The notes under the pieces are model-generated. The model searched no databases, had not been told where the DNA came from, and saw nothing but the letters and a program-made list of their open reading frames with translations. Of a DNA stretch of 64,000 nt, positions 20,066 through 28,620 are shown piece after piece. Location of the stretch: positions 62,001-126,000 of the forward strand of contig SVPJ01000001.1 of NCBI GenBank assembly GCA_015065885.1. Direction: 5' to 3'. A program made the position numbers and the translations under genes. Source of the DNA: Oscillospiraceae bacterium. GTDB taxonomy: Bacteria > Bacillota > Clostridia > Oscillospirales > Acutalibacteraceae. Within the stretch, counting starts at the first letter, position 1. Every line of letters begins with the position of its first letter.

Positions 20066-21409
20066 ATGCCGCTGAAACCGCAATACGAAACGATGCACGA
20101 CTGGGAATTTTACGGTTCCAATCTAATGACGGAATACACCCAATCCGTCGAAGAAGGATTGGATTTGTCAGCATATAAAGACCTGTTCACCGCCGTATCC
20201 CGTCTGCCGAAGGGCGAAGAAAAGAAGCAGTTTGCCGACTTGCTGTTTCACGCCGTGCAAAACGCCGCTATGCGAGCGGATTTCCCGTACAACGAGCCGT
20301 CCGACCTCGCCGCCATTCAAGCGCTGCGCCGTCCGCATGACTACGAGAAAAAAGCAGGCGCACCGCCGGCCGACCGTATTCACGGCGCGTGGCTCGGGCG
20401 GGTGTGCGGGTGTATGCTCGGCAAAACGGTGGAAGGCATTCGCACAGACGAGTTGCTTCCGTTTTTGAAGGATACGGGCAATTTTCCCTTGCACCGCTAC
20501 ATTCGGCGCCGTGACGTAACCGAGGAGATCGCCGCCAAATATACGTATCCCTTTAAAAACCGTTGCTACGTGGATGACGGCGACGGTATGCCCGCCGACG
20601 ACGACACCAACTACACGGTGATGTATCAGCAGATGATCGAGCGTTACGGGCGGGATTTCACGTCGCTCGACGTTTCGCGTACATGGCTGTGGTATCAACC
20701 GAAAGATGCCTATTGCACTGCGGAGCGGGTGGCTTTTTGCAACTTCGTAAACGGCTACGAGCCGCCCGCCTCGGCCGTGTATCAAAACCCGTTCCGTGAA
20801 TGGATCGGCGCCCAAATTCGCGGGGATTATTTCGGATACATCAACCCCGGCAACCCCGCTCTCGCCGCCGAAATGGCGTGGCGGGATGCCGCGGTCTCCC
20901 ACGTGAAGAACGGCATCTACGGCGAGATGTTCGTTGCCGCGATGCTCGCCGTCGCCGCCGAAACGGATACCATCGAAGACATCATCGGCGGCGGTTTGGC
21001 CGAAATTCCGCACACCTCCCGTTTGCACGAAGCGGTGAGCGAAGTGCTCGCGGGATACCGCAGCGGCGTATCCCAAGAAGATTGCTTCCGCCGCATTCAC
21101 GAGCAGTGGGACGAGTACACCGATCACGGGTGGTGCCACACCATTTCGAACGCGATGATCGTGGCCGCCGCCCTGCTGTACGGCAAGGGTGATTTCGAAA
21201 GATCCGTCTGTATGGCGGTGGAAACGGGATTCGACACCGATTGCAACGGTGCCACCGTCGGCTCGGTGCTCGGCATGGCGAACGGTGTCGCAAGCATTCC
21301 CGCCGCATGGAGTGAGCCGCTCGGTGACACTCTCTACACCGAAATTTTCGGCATTTCCAAAGTGAAGATCAGCGAATGTGCCGCCCTTACAATGAAGCAT
21401 ATACCGTGA
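20066..21409 (+). CDS. ADP-ribosylglycohydrolase family protein
   Basis: RIHGAWLGRVCGCMLGKTVEG and ETGFDTDCNGATVGSVLGMANG motifs; RBS AAGGAGG. Confidence 0.9.
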   Translation: MPLKPQYETMHDWEFYGSNLMTEYTQSVEEGLDLSAYKDLFTAVSRLPKGEEKKQFADLLFHAVQNAAMRADFPYNEPSDLAAIQALRRPHDYEKKAGAPPADRIHGAWLGRVCGCMLGKTVEGIRTDELLPFLKDTGNFPLHRYIRRRDVTEEIAAKYTYPFKNRCYVDDGDGMPADDDTNYTVMYQQMIERYGRDFTSLDVSRTWLWYQPKDAYCTAERVAFCNFVNGYEPPASAVYQNPFREWIGAQIRGDYFGYINPGNPALAAEMAWRDAAVSHVKNGIYGEMFVAAMLAVAAETDTIEDIIGGGLAEIPHTSRLHEAVSEVLAGYRSGVSQEDCFRRIHEQWDEYTDHGWCHTISNAMIVAAALLYGKGDFERSVCMAVETGFDTDCNGATVGSVLGMANGVASIPAAWSEPLGDTLYTEIFGISKVKISECAALTMKHIP

Positions 21410-21420
21410 TAACAAACCTG

Positions 21421-21451
21421 TGCCGCGAGGAAAACTCCTCGCGGCACTTTT
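21421..21451 (+). terminator. Intrinsic terminator
   Basis: TGCCGCGAGG-aaaact-CCTCGCGGCA-CTTTT. Confidence 0.85.
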
Positions 21452-21456
21452 ACTAC

Positions 21457-21486
21457 TTGCAATTCCCCCTCATAATGTGTTATAAT
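21457..21486 (+). promoter_or_regulatory. lepA promoter
   Basis: TTGCAA-N18-TATAAT. Confidence 0.7.
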
Positions 21487-21529
21487 GTAATATCTATTAT
21501 GTTTAAATTTCTACCATTGAGGTGTTGTT

Positions 21530-23341
21530 ATGTCCTTTCCCCGTGACCATATTCGCAATTTCTGCATCATTGCCCATATCGACCACGGCAAGTCTACCCT
21601 CGCGGACCGTCTGCTTGAAAAGACCAACACGGTCGCTTTGCGCGATATGGAAGACCAACTGCTCGACAGCATGGACTTAGAGCGTGAGCGCGGTATCACC
21701 ATCAAAGCCCACGCCATCACCCTGTCCTACAAAGCCGAGGACGGGGAGACCTATCTGTTCAATTTGATCGACACCCCCGGTCACGTGGACTTTAACTACG
21801 AAGTGTCCCGCTCGCTCGCCGCGTGCGAGGGCGCGATCTTGATCGTGGACGCCTCGCAGGGGGTGGAGGCGCAAACGCTTGCCAATACCTATCTGGCGTT
21901 GGAACACGATCTGGAGATCGTGCCGGTCATCAACAAGATCGACCTGCCCGCCGCCGACCCCGACCGTGCCGTGCGCGAGGTGGAGGATATCATCGGTATC
22001 GAAGCGGAGGACGCGCCCCGCATCTCCGCGAAAAACGGCATCAATATCGAAGCAGTGCTGGAAGCGGTGGTGCAAAAGATGCCCGCCCCCGTGGGGGACG
22101 ACAACGCGCCCCTGCAGGCGCTCATTTTTGACAGTTATTACGACAGTTACAAAGGCGTTATCGTGTATCTGCGTGTAAAAGAAGGCACCGTGAAAAACGG
22201 CGACACCATCCGTATGATGGCAACGGGCGCCGAATTTTTGGTGGTGGAAACGGGCATTATGCGCCCCGGCAAACTGGAGCCGACGGGTGTGTTGCGTGCG
22301 GGCGAAGTCGGTTATATCGCCGCCTCCATCAAAACGGTGAGCGACGCCCGCGTGGGCGATACCGTGACGCTCGCCGCCCGCCCCGCCGCCGAGCCGCTGC
22401 CCGGCTACCGCAAGGTAAACCCCATGGTGTTCAGCGGCATCTTCCCCGCCGATTCCGCGCGGTATCCCGACCTGCGCGAAGCACTGGAACGTCTGCAACT
22501 GAACGATGCCTCCCTCACCTTTGAGCCCGAAACCTCGGTGGCACTGGGCTTTGGTTTCCGTTGCGGCTTTTTGGGACTGTTGCACATGGAGATCATTCAA
22601 GAGCGTTTGGAACGCGAATACGACCTCGACATCATCACCACCGCGCCTTCGGTCATTTACCGTTTGACCATGAGCGACGGCAGCGTGCAATACATCGACA
22701 ACCCGACCAACTATCCCGACCCCGGCAGTATCACGGCGGCGGAAGAGCCGATCGCGGACGCGCACATCTTCTCCCCCACCGATTACGTCGGCAACATTAT
22801 GGAGTTGTGTCAGGAGCGCCGCGGTATCTTTAAGGGTATGACCTATCTTGATCAATCCCGCGTGGACATTCACTACGAATTGCCGCTCGGTGAGATCATT
22901 TACGATTTCTTTGACGCACTGAAATCCCGTACCAAGGGGTACGCCAGTTTTGACTACGAGATGAAGGGCTACGTGCCCTCGAAACTCGTGAAACTGGACG
23001 TGTTGCTCAACGGCGACATCGTGGACGCGCTCTCCTTCATCGTGTTTGAAGAAAACGCCTATTCCCGCGCCCGCCGCCTGTGCGAGCGGTTGAAGGATAA
23101 CATCCCGCGCCAGATGTTTGAAGTGCCGATCCAGGCCGCCATCGGCGGCAAGGTCATCGCCCGTGAAACGGTGCGCGCCATGCGCAAGGACGTGCTGGCG
23201 AAGTGTTACGGCGGTGACATCACCCGTAAGAAGAAACTGCTCGAAAAGCAGAAGGAAGGCAAAAAGCGTATGCGCCAGCTCGGCTCGGTGGAAGTGCCGC
23301 AGGAAGCGTTTATGTCGGTGCTGAAGCTTGGGGACGATTGA
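21530..23341 (+). CDS. lepA: Elongation factor 4
   Basis: [23 protein letters not shown]; full-length LepA layout. Confidence 0.97.
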   Translation: MSFPRDHIRNFCIIAHIDHGKSTLADRLLEKTNTVALRDMEDQLLDSMDLERERGITIKAHAITLSYKAEDGETYLFNLIDTPGHVDFNYEVSRSLAACEGAILIVDASQGVEAQTLANTYLALEHDLEIVPVINKIDLPAADPDRAVREVEDIIGIEAEDAPRISAKNGINIEAVLEAVVQKMPAPVGDDNAPLQALIFDSYYDSYKGVIVYLRVKEGTVKNGDTIRMMATGAEFLVVETGIMRPGKLEPTGVLRAGEVGYIAASIKTVSDARVGDTVTLAARPAAEPLPGYRKVNPMVFSGIFPADSARYPDLREALERLQLNDASLTFEPETSVALGFGFRCGFLGLLHMEIIQERLEREYDLDIITTAPSVIYRLTMSDGSVQYIDNPTNYPDPGSITAAEEPIADAHIFSPTDYVGNIMELCQERRGIFKGMTYLDQSRVDIHYELPLGEIIYDFFDALKSRTKGYASFDYEMKGYVPSKLVKLDVLLNGDIVDALSFIVFEENAYSRARRLCERLKDNIPRQMFEVPIQAAIGGKVIARETVRAMRKDVLAKCYGGDITRKKKLLEKQKEGKKRMRQLGSVEVPQEAFMSVLKLGDD

Positions 23342-23366
23342 AGATAAACACTGTGTGTTTATCTTC
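23340..23366. terminator. Hairpin after lepA
   Basis: GAAGATAAACA...TGTTTATCTTC. Confidence 0.55.
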
Positions 23367-23372
23367 CCGGAG

Positions 23373-23408
23373 TTTTGGTTTAACGGTCTGCCGACCGTTA
23401 AACTAAAA
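23373..23408. repeat. 16-bp-stem palindrome between lepA and hemW
   Basis: TTTTGGTTTAACGGTC-tgcc-GACCGTTAAACTAAAA. Confidence 0.7.
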
Positions 23409-23445
23409 CGTCTCTCACCCACATCATACGTAAAGGAACACGCCT

Positions 23446-24564
23446 ATGCTCGGACTTTACCTTCACGTCCCGTTTTGTCTTGCCAAATGTCCGTATTGCG
23501 ATTTCTATTCCACCGCCGCGTTTGACGACGACCTGCTCGACCGCTACGTCGCCGCTTTGTGTACGGCGATGGATCGCACGGAAGGGCAATACGGCAGGGC
23601 GGACACCTTGTATTTCGGGGGCGGTACCCCCTCGCTGCTCGGCGGCAAACGGCTTGCGCGTTTGATCGAACACGCGGCGGCGCGTTTCGACTTACAAAAC
23701 GCGGAGATCACACTGGAAGCCAACCCCGCCGACGACCTTGCCGACACCCTGCGCGTCTTTGCGGCAGCGGGCGGCAACCGACTCTCGCTCGGTATGCAGG
23801 CGGCAAACGATACCGAACTTTCGGCACTCGGCCGCCGTCACCGTATGCGCGACCTTTACCGCACAGCGGAGGACGCGGCACGGGCGGGGATCACCAATCT
23901 TTCGCTTGATTTGATGCTCGCGACCCCGGGGCAGACCGACCGCTCGGTTGCCCGGGCGGTGGACGTGTGCCGCGAACTCGGGGCGAAACACGTGTCGGCG
24001 TATCTGTTGAAGATCGAACCGAACACCCCGTTCTTTGCGCGGCAGGAATCGCTTGCCTTGCCCGATGAAGACACCGCCGCCGACCGCTATCTCTTCGCGT
24101 GCGAACAGTTGGAAGCGGCAGGCTTTGCACAATATGAAATTTCGAATTTTGCCCGTGAAGGATACGAAAGCCGTCACAATTTAAAATATTGGAGCGGCGA
24201 CGAGTATTTGGGACTCGGTCCTGCCGCGCACTCGTTTTTGCGCGGTGTGCGGTGGGAATATCCGCGTGACCTTGCCGCCTTTTTGCGCGGTGAGCCTCCC
24301 CGAGCGGAGGAAAACACCACGGCGGTTGGGGACGCTTCCCCCGTAGAATACGCCATGTTGCGCCTGCGGCTGGTTGCAGGCTTGCGCGAAGAGGACTTTT
24401 TCGCCCGCTTTGGCAACGATATACCCGTCGCGTGGCGGAAGGCGGCGAAAACCCTGCCCCGCGCACTCGTCCTTTGCGACGAGGAAGGCATCCGCCTCAC
24501 ACGGGAAGGCTTTTTGCTGGAAAATCCGCTGATTGCACGCATTTTGCAAGAAGGAGGAATATGA
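23446..24564 (+). CDS. hemW: Heme chaperone HemW / radical SAM coproporphyrinogen oxidase-like
   Basis: GLYLHVPFCLAKCPYCDFYS; YFGGGTPSLL. Confidence 0.93.
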   Translation: MLGLYLHVPFCLAKCPYCDFYSTAAFDDDLLDRYVAALCTAMDRTEGQYGRADTLYFGGGTPSLLGGKRLARLIEHAAARFDLQNAEITLEANPADDLADTLRVFAAAGGNRLSLGMQAANDTELSALGRRHRMRDLYRTAEDAARAGITNLSLDLMLATPGQTDRSVARAVDVCRELGAKHVSAYLLKIEPNTPFFARQESLALPDEDTAADRYLFACEQLEAAGFAQYEISNFAREGYESRHNLKYWSGDEYLGLGPAAHSFLRGVRWEYPRDLAAFLRGEPPRAEENTTAVGDASPVEYAMLRLRLVAGLREEDFFARFGNDIPVAWRKAAKTLPRALVLCDEEGIRLTREGFLLENPLIARILQEGGI

Positions 24565-26207
24565 TGTCGGATCGTTTGGAACGTGAAAAGAATACGTCAC
24601 TTGCGAAAAACGTGATGATGCTGATGGCGGCGCAGTTCATCACCAAGGTGATGGGCCTCATCTACCGCATCGTCATTATCAATATCGAAGGTTTCGGCAA
24701 CGAGGGCAACGGTTACTATTCCATCGGCTACACCATCTATTCGGTGTTGCTCACCCTCTCGTCCATCGGCGTGCCGAACGTCATTGCCAAACTCATTTCC
24801 GAACGGCTGGCGGCGGGCGACCACCGCGGTTCACAGCGGATCCTCAAAGTCTGCTTCGGGCTGTTTTTGTCCATCAGTTTTGCCTCTGCCTGCCTTTTGT
24901 ATTTCGGGGCGGATTTCATCGCTTCGGTCATTTTGGACGTGCCCGACGTGGCGTACACCATGAAAGCACTCGCCCCCGCCGTGTTCTTTGCTTCGGCGGC
25001 GGCGGTGCTGCGCGGGTACTTTTCGGGGCGCGGCTCACTCAAAGCCACCAGCACCTCGCAGGTGGTGGAGCAGTTCTTTAACTGCGTGCTGTCCATCGTG
25101 TTCGTCTATCTCTGCATCGGGCGCGGCTCGGCGGTGATGGCGGCGGCGGGCAACGTCTCCACCAGTGCGTCGGTGGCGATCGCGTTTTTGTATCTCGTGT
25201 TCTTCTATCTCCGCCGTCGGCGGGATATCCGTCGCGGGTGCGAAGAGCAGACCGTCCCCACCGAACAACACTCCACCCGTGAACTGTTGCACATCGTGCT
25301 GGCGCTCTCCATTCCGATGGCGGTCGGCTCGCTTATTTCCGCATTGAACGATTTTATCGACTCCTTCACCATCACCAACTGCATCCAAACCGCGTACGCC
25401 GCGGTGGCGCAAAGCGAGAAGGAACTGGAGGCGATGGCGGCATCGGCGGCGGGTCTTCTCAGCAAAGTCAGCACCATCATCAACCTGCCGCTCGCACTCA
25501 ACACGGCGTTTTCCACCGCGCTCGTGCCCGCTATTTCGGCAGCGGTCGCAAAACACGACCGCCGCCTTGCGGGTGAAAAGATCACCTTTTCGCTGTTTGC
25601 CTCACTGGTCATCGTACTTCCCTGTGCAGTGGGACTGGCGGTACTGGCCGCCCCCGTCTTGCAGATGCTGTATCCCACCGTGTCGGACGGTGCAGGTCTG
25701 CTCGCCCTCTCCACCGTGCCGCTCATCTTTTTGGCGCTCACCTGCATCATCAACGGCGGCCTTTACGGACTCGGTGAAGTGCGTCTGCCCGCCGCGTCTC
25801 TCGCGGTCGGTGCGGTCATCAAGTTGGCGCTCAACTGGTTGCTCATCCGTGAGCCGTCCATCAACGTGTACGGGGCGGTCATCAGCTCCATCGTGTGCGA
25901 TGCGGTAGTGTTCCTGCTGGTGTTTAACGCCCTGCGCCACCGCTTGCCGTTGCAGTTGCGCTTGTGGAAACACCTCCTAAAGCCGCTTCTCTGCAGCGGT
26001 GTGATGGGAGCGGCGGTATTCGGCACGCACCGTCTTTTGTGCAGTGTGGCAGGCAACGCCGTTGCCACCGTGGCGGGGGTTGCCGTAGGTGTTGCGGTAT
26101 ACGCCGCACTGCTGTTGTTCACCCATGTATTCACCAAAGAGGAAATGGCGGCGTTGCCGATGGGACAAAAGATCGTCCGTTTGCTTCAAAGGTTGCATAT
26201 TCAATAA
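24561..26207 (+). CDS. Polysaccharide/lipid flippase, SpoVB/MurJ-like (MOP superfamily)
   Basis: About 14 TM segments, MLMAAQFITKVMGLIYRIVII N-terminus; RBS GGAGGA; overlaps hemW stop. Confidence 0.85.
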   Translation: MMSDRLEREKNTSLAKNVMMLMAAQFITKVMGLIYRIVIINIEGFGNEGNGYYSIGYTIYSVLLTLSSIGVPNVIAKLISERLAAGDHRGSQRILKVCFGLFLSISFASACLLYFGADFIASVILDVPDVAYTMKALAPAVFFASAAAVLRGYFSGRGSLKATSTSQVVEQFFNCVLSIVFVYLCIGRGSAVMAAAGNVSTSASVAIAFLYLVFFYLRRRRDIRRGCEEQTVPTEQHSTRELLHIVLALSIPMAVGSLISALNDFIDSFTITNCIQTAYAAVAQSEKELEAMAASAAGLLSKVSTIINLPLALNTAFSTALVPAISAAVAKHDRRLAGEKITFSLFASLVIVLPCAVGLAVLAAPVLQMLYPTVSDGAGLLALSTVPLIFLALTCIINGGLYGLGEVRLPAASLAVGAVIKLALNWLLIREPSINVYGAVISSIVCDAVVFLLVFNALRHRLPLQLRLWKHLLKPLLCSGVMGAAVFGTHRLLCSVAGNAVATVAGVAVGVAVYAALLLFTHVFTKEEMAALPMGQKIVRLLQRLHIQ

Positions 26208-26209
26208 AA

Positions 26210-26243
26210 AGAGCGCCAAGTGCGATGCACTTGGCGCTCTTCT
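26210..26243. terminator. Bidirectional intrinsic terminator
   Basis: AGAGCGCCAAGTGC...GCACTTGGCGCTCT. Confidence 0.85.
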
Positions 26244-26938
26244 TATACGTTGTCCCCCCGTTCAAACCGCGCGTGCAGTTTTTCTAACGCGCGTTTTTCA
26301 ATGCGGGAGACGTACGAGCGCGAGATATCCAGTTTCTTTGCCACCTCGCGTTGCGGAAGCGGATCGGACACCAGACCGTACCGCAACACGATGATCTCCC
26401 GCTCGCGCTCATCGAGTTCCTCGTACAGATAGCGGTGTATCTTCTCGCCGTTGATCTTGGTTTCGAGTTCCTCTGCCAGTGTATCCTCCCCCGCCACCAC
26501 ATCCATTAAGGTGAGTTCGTTGCCGTCGCGATCGGTCTCGATCGGGTCGGAGAACGAAACGTCTCCCGCGCGGCGGCGCTTCGCCCGAAAATGCATCAGT
26601 ATCTCATTTTCCACGCACCGTGAAGCATAGGTCACCAACCGCACGTTCTTGGTGTGGTCAAAGGTATCCACCGCTTTGATCAACCCTATGGTACCGATAG
26701 AAATGAGATCGTCCGCCTCGTCGGTGTTGCTGTAATACTTTTTGATGATGTGCGCCACCAGACGCAGGTTATGCTCGATGAGTTTTGCCCGTGCCGCGCG
26801 GTCGCCGTGTTCCCGCCACGCAACGAGCGCCTCCCGCTCGTCTGCCGCCGAAAGCGGACGCGGGAAGGTGCCCGGGTTCACGATGTGCAACGCCCAAAAC
26901 AGCAGGTTTGACAAGGATGACAGTATCATCGTCCACAT
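26243..26938 (-). CDS. sigK: Sporulation sigma factor, SigK-like
   Basis: NLRLVAHIIKKYYSNTDEADDLISIGTIGLIKAVDTFD; DISRSYVSRIEKRALEKL; hydrophobic pro-sequence-like N-terminus. Confidence 0.85.
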   Translation of the reverse strand: MWTMILSSLSNLLFWALHIVNPGTFPRPLSAADEREALVAWREHGDRAARAKLIEHNLRLVAHIIKKYYSNTDEADDLISIGTIGLIKAVDTFDHTKNVRLVTYASRCVENEILMHFRAKRRRAGDVSFSDPIETDRDGNELTLMDVVAGEDTLAEELETKINGEKIHRYLYEELDEREREIIVLRYGLVSDPLPQREVAKKLDISRSYVSRIEKRALEKLHARFERGDNV

Positions 26939-26940
26939 AT

Positions 26941-26980
26941 AAAAATCACCTCAGCATACTCTATGCAGAGGTGATTTTTT
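26941..26980 (-). terminator. Hairpin between sigK and rnmV
   Basis: AAAAATCACCTC...GAGGTGATTTTT. Confidence 0.75.
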
Positions 26981-27566
26981 ATATGTTTTTCAGTAACGAG
27001 AGATATTCTTCTTCGCTCACCGTGAGATTTAACACCTCGATCAATCGGTTTGCCGAAAGGTAGGAGGGTAAGTCGAGTGCCGCAAGTAACCGTTCACGAC
27101 GCCGCGCGCTGTCGGTGCCGCCGCTGAGTCCGTCCGAAAACAGCCGCGCTTTGCTCATCCACGGGACGGTGCGGGGGCACTCCTCCCCCTCGATCGTCAC
27201 ACCCGCACGGCGCAGTGCCGTTTCTAATTCTGCGGGGTCGATCCCCTCCACGCCGAGCAACCCTTCTTTCGACGGGTGCGCTTTGCGTTTTTCCTTGCCC
27301 GCAATCGAGGGCGCGTACGCCTGCTTGATCTGCTCGGGCGGGATACTGCCGCTCAGGTGACGGCGTATCACAAACCCTGCGGCATCGCTATCGGTGAGTA
27401 TCACCAACCCGCGCACCGTTGCCAGACGACGCAGATACGCCATTTGTTCCTTATCTTTAAATATCCGAAATCCGTTGGTAGTGACGATGGGCGCGTCCAC
27501 GACTTGTGCCAGTCGCACCGCATCGTGCTTGCCTTCCACCACCACCGCTTCACGCAGTCGCAGCAT
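26979..27566 (-). CDS. rnmV: Ribonuclease M5
   Basis: Toprim VVVEGKHDAVRL and LVILTDSDAAGFVIRRHL; DUF4093-like C-terminus. Confidence 0.9.
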   Translation of the reverse strand: MLRLREAVVVEGKHDAVRLAQVVDAPIVTTNGFRIFKDKEQMAYLRRLATVRGLVILTDSDAAGFVIRRHLSGSIPPEQIKQAYAPSIAGKEKRKAHPSKEGLLGVEGIDPAELETALRRAGVTIEGEECPRTVPWMSKARLFSDGLSGGTDSARRRERLLAALDLPSYLSANRLIEVLNLTVSEEEYLSLLKNI

Positions 27567-27569
27567 ACC

Positions 27570-28616
27570 TTAATTCCCCCGTCGGGTGAGCAAGATCAAC
27601 CGGGCGGCGGTCTCTTCGAGCACGATGTGATTGTCGGCGGGGGTGAATTTCAGCCGTCGATCCGCTTCCGCCAACACTTCAAGCCCTTCCCTGAGCGTCG
27701 CGACCGACAAGCGCGAAGCATCCCGCGCGGCGTTGCGCAGACGGAATTCTTTGCCCTTGTATCCCGCGTACACCGCCGCCACCGCCGTGGGTTGCTGACC
27801 CGCCGCTTCGGCGGTCTTCACACGGTAGAGATCCGCCCATGCAGACGCCAACACACCGTTGATCATAATGGGATCTTCCTTTTGGGCAAACAGCGCGTGC
27901 AACACGTCGTATGCGGCGGTATATTGACCTTTCAAGATCGCTTTGGACAGTTCAAACACCCGCGATTCCAAGTTGCGGGTCGCCGCCCGTTCCACCAGCA
28001 CACGGTCGATCTCGCCGCCGTCCGCCAGTGCCGACAGCTTGTCCAGCTCACACATCAAAAGATTCAGATCGTTGCCGCACCATTCGAGAAGCAGGCGTGC
28101 AACATCCGTCTTCATCGTGCAGCCGCGGCGGGTCGCCCCGCTCACCAGCATCCGCACTACCTCTTCAGGCGTGCGTTTATCGAGTTTGACCACTGCTCCG
28201 CTTTTTTCCGCCGCGGCAAGAAAGGTCTTCCACCGCTCGTTTTTGGTAGCGGATACTTTCACGGCATCGTAATAAAAAATCAGCACACAACTCTCGTTCG
28301 GCTCTTGCAATAAGGCGAGCAGGCGATCGTGCCCTTCTCCCGTGCCCACATCATAATCCCGCACGGTCACGCAGGTGCGCTCCGCCATCAGCGGCAACGC
28401 CTCCGCCGCGTCTTCGATCTCGCTGAAGTCACATTTCAACCCGTCGAAGCGATGCAGATTAAAGGAGTCCAGCCCGTCGTCTCCGTCCATCGCACGGCGG
28501 CAAAGTTTGTTTGCGTACTGTCCCACGAGATACGCCTCTTCGCCGTACAGCACATAGACGGGCAACATCTCCTCGCCCTTGATATGTTGTTTTAAGGTAT
28601 CTTCATTCCACGCCAT
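27570..28616 (-). CDS. holA: DNA polymerase III subunit delta
   Basis: LYGEEAYLVGQYANKL N-terminus and overall HolA layout. Confidence 0.88.
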   Translation of the reverse strand: MAWNEDTLKQHIKGEEMLPVYVLYGEEAYLVGQYANKLCRRAMDGDDGLDSFNLHRFDGLKCDFSEIEDAAEALPLMAERTCVTVRDYDVGTGEGHDRLLALLQEPNESCVLIFYYDAVKVSATKNERWKTFLAAAEKSGAVVKLDKRTPEEVVRMLVSGATRRGCTMKTDVARLLLEWCGNDLNLLMCELDKLSALADGGEIDRVLVERAATRNLESRVFELSKAILKGQYTAAYDVLHALFAQKEDPIMINGVLASAWADLYRVKTAEAAGQQPTAVAAVYAGYKGKEFRLRNAARDASRLSVATLREGLEVLAEADRRLKFTPADNHIVLEETAARLILLTRRGN

Positions 28617-28620
28617 ACCC

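Noticed and set aside
21677-23422. 581-aa minus ORF opposite lepA
   Set aside because: Shadow ORF; His/Arg/Val-rich low-complexity translation typical of antisense to a GC-rich coding frame
26243-26938. Possible skin-type interruption of sigK
   Set aside because: The ORF is continuous through all sigma regions, so no intervening element is present
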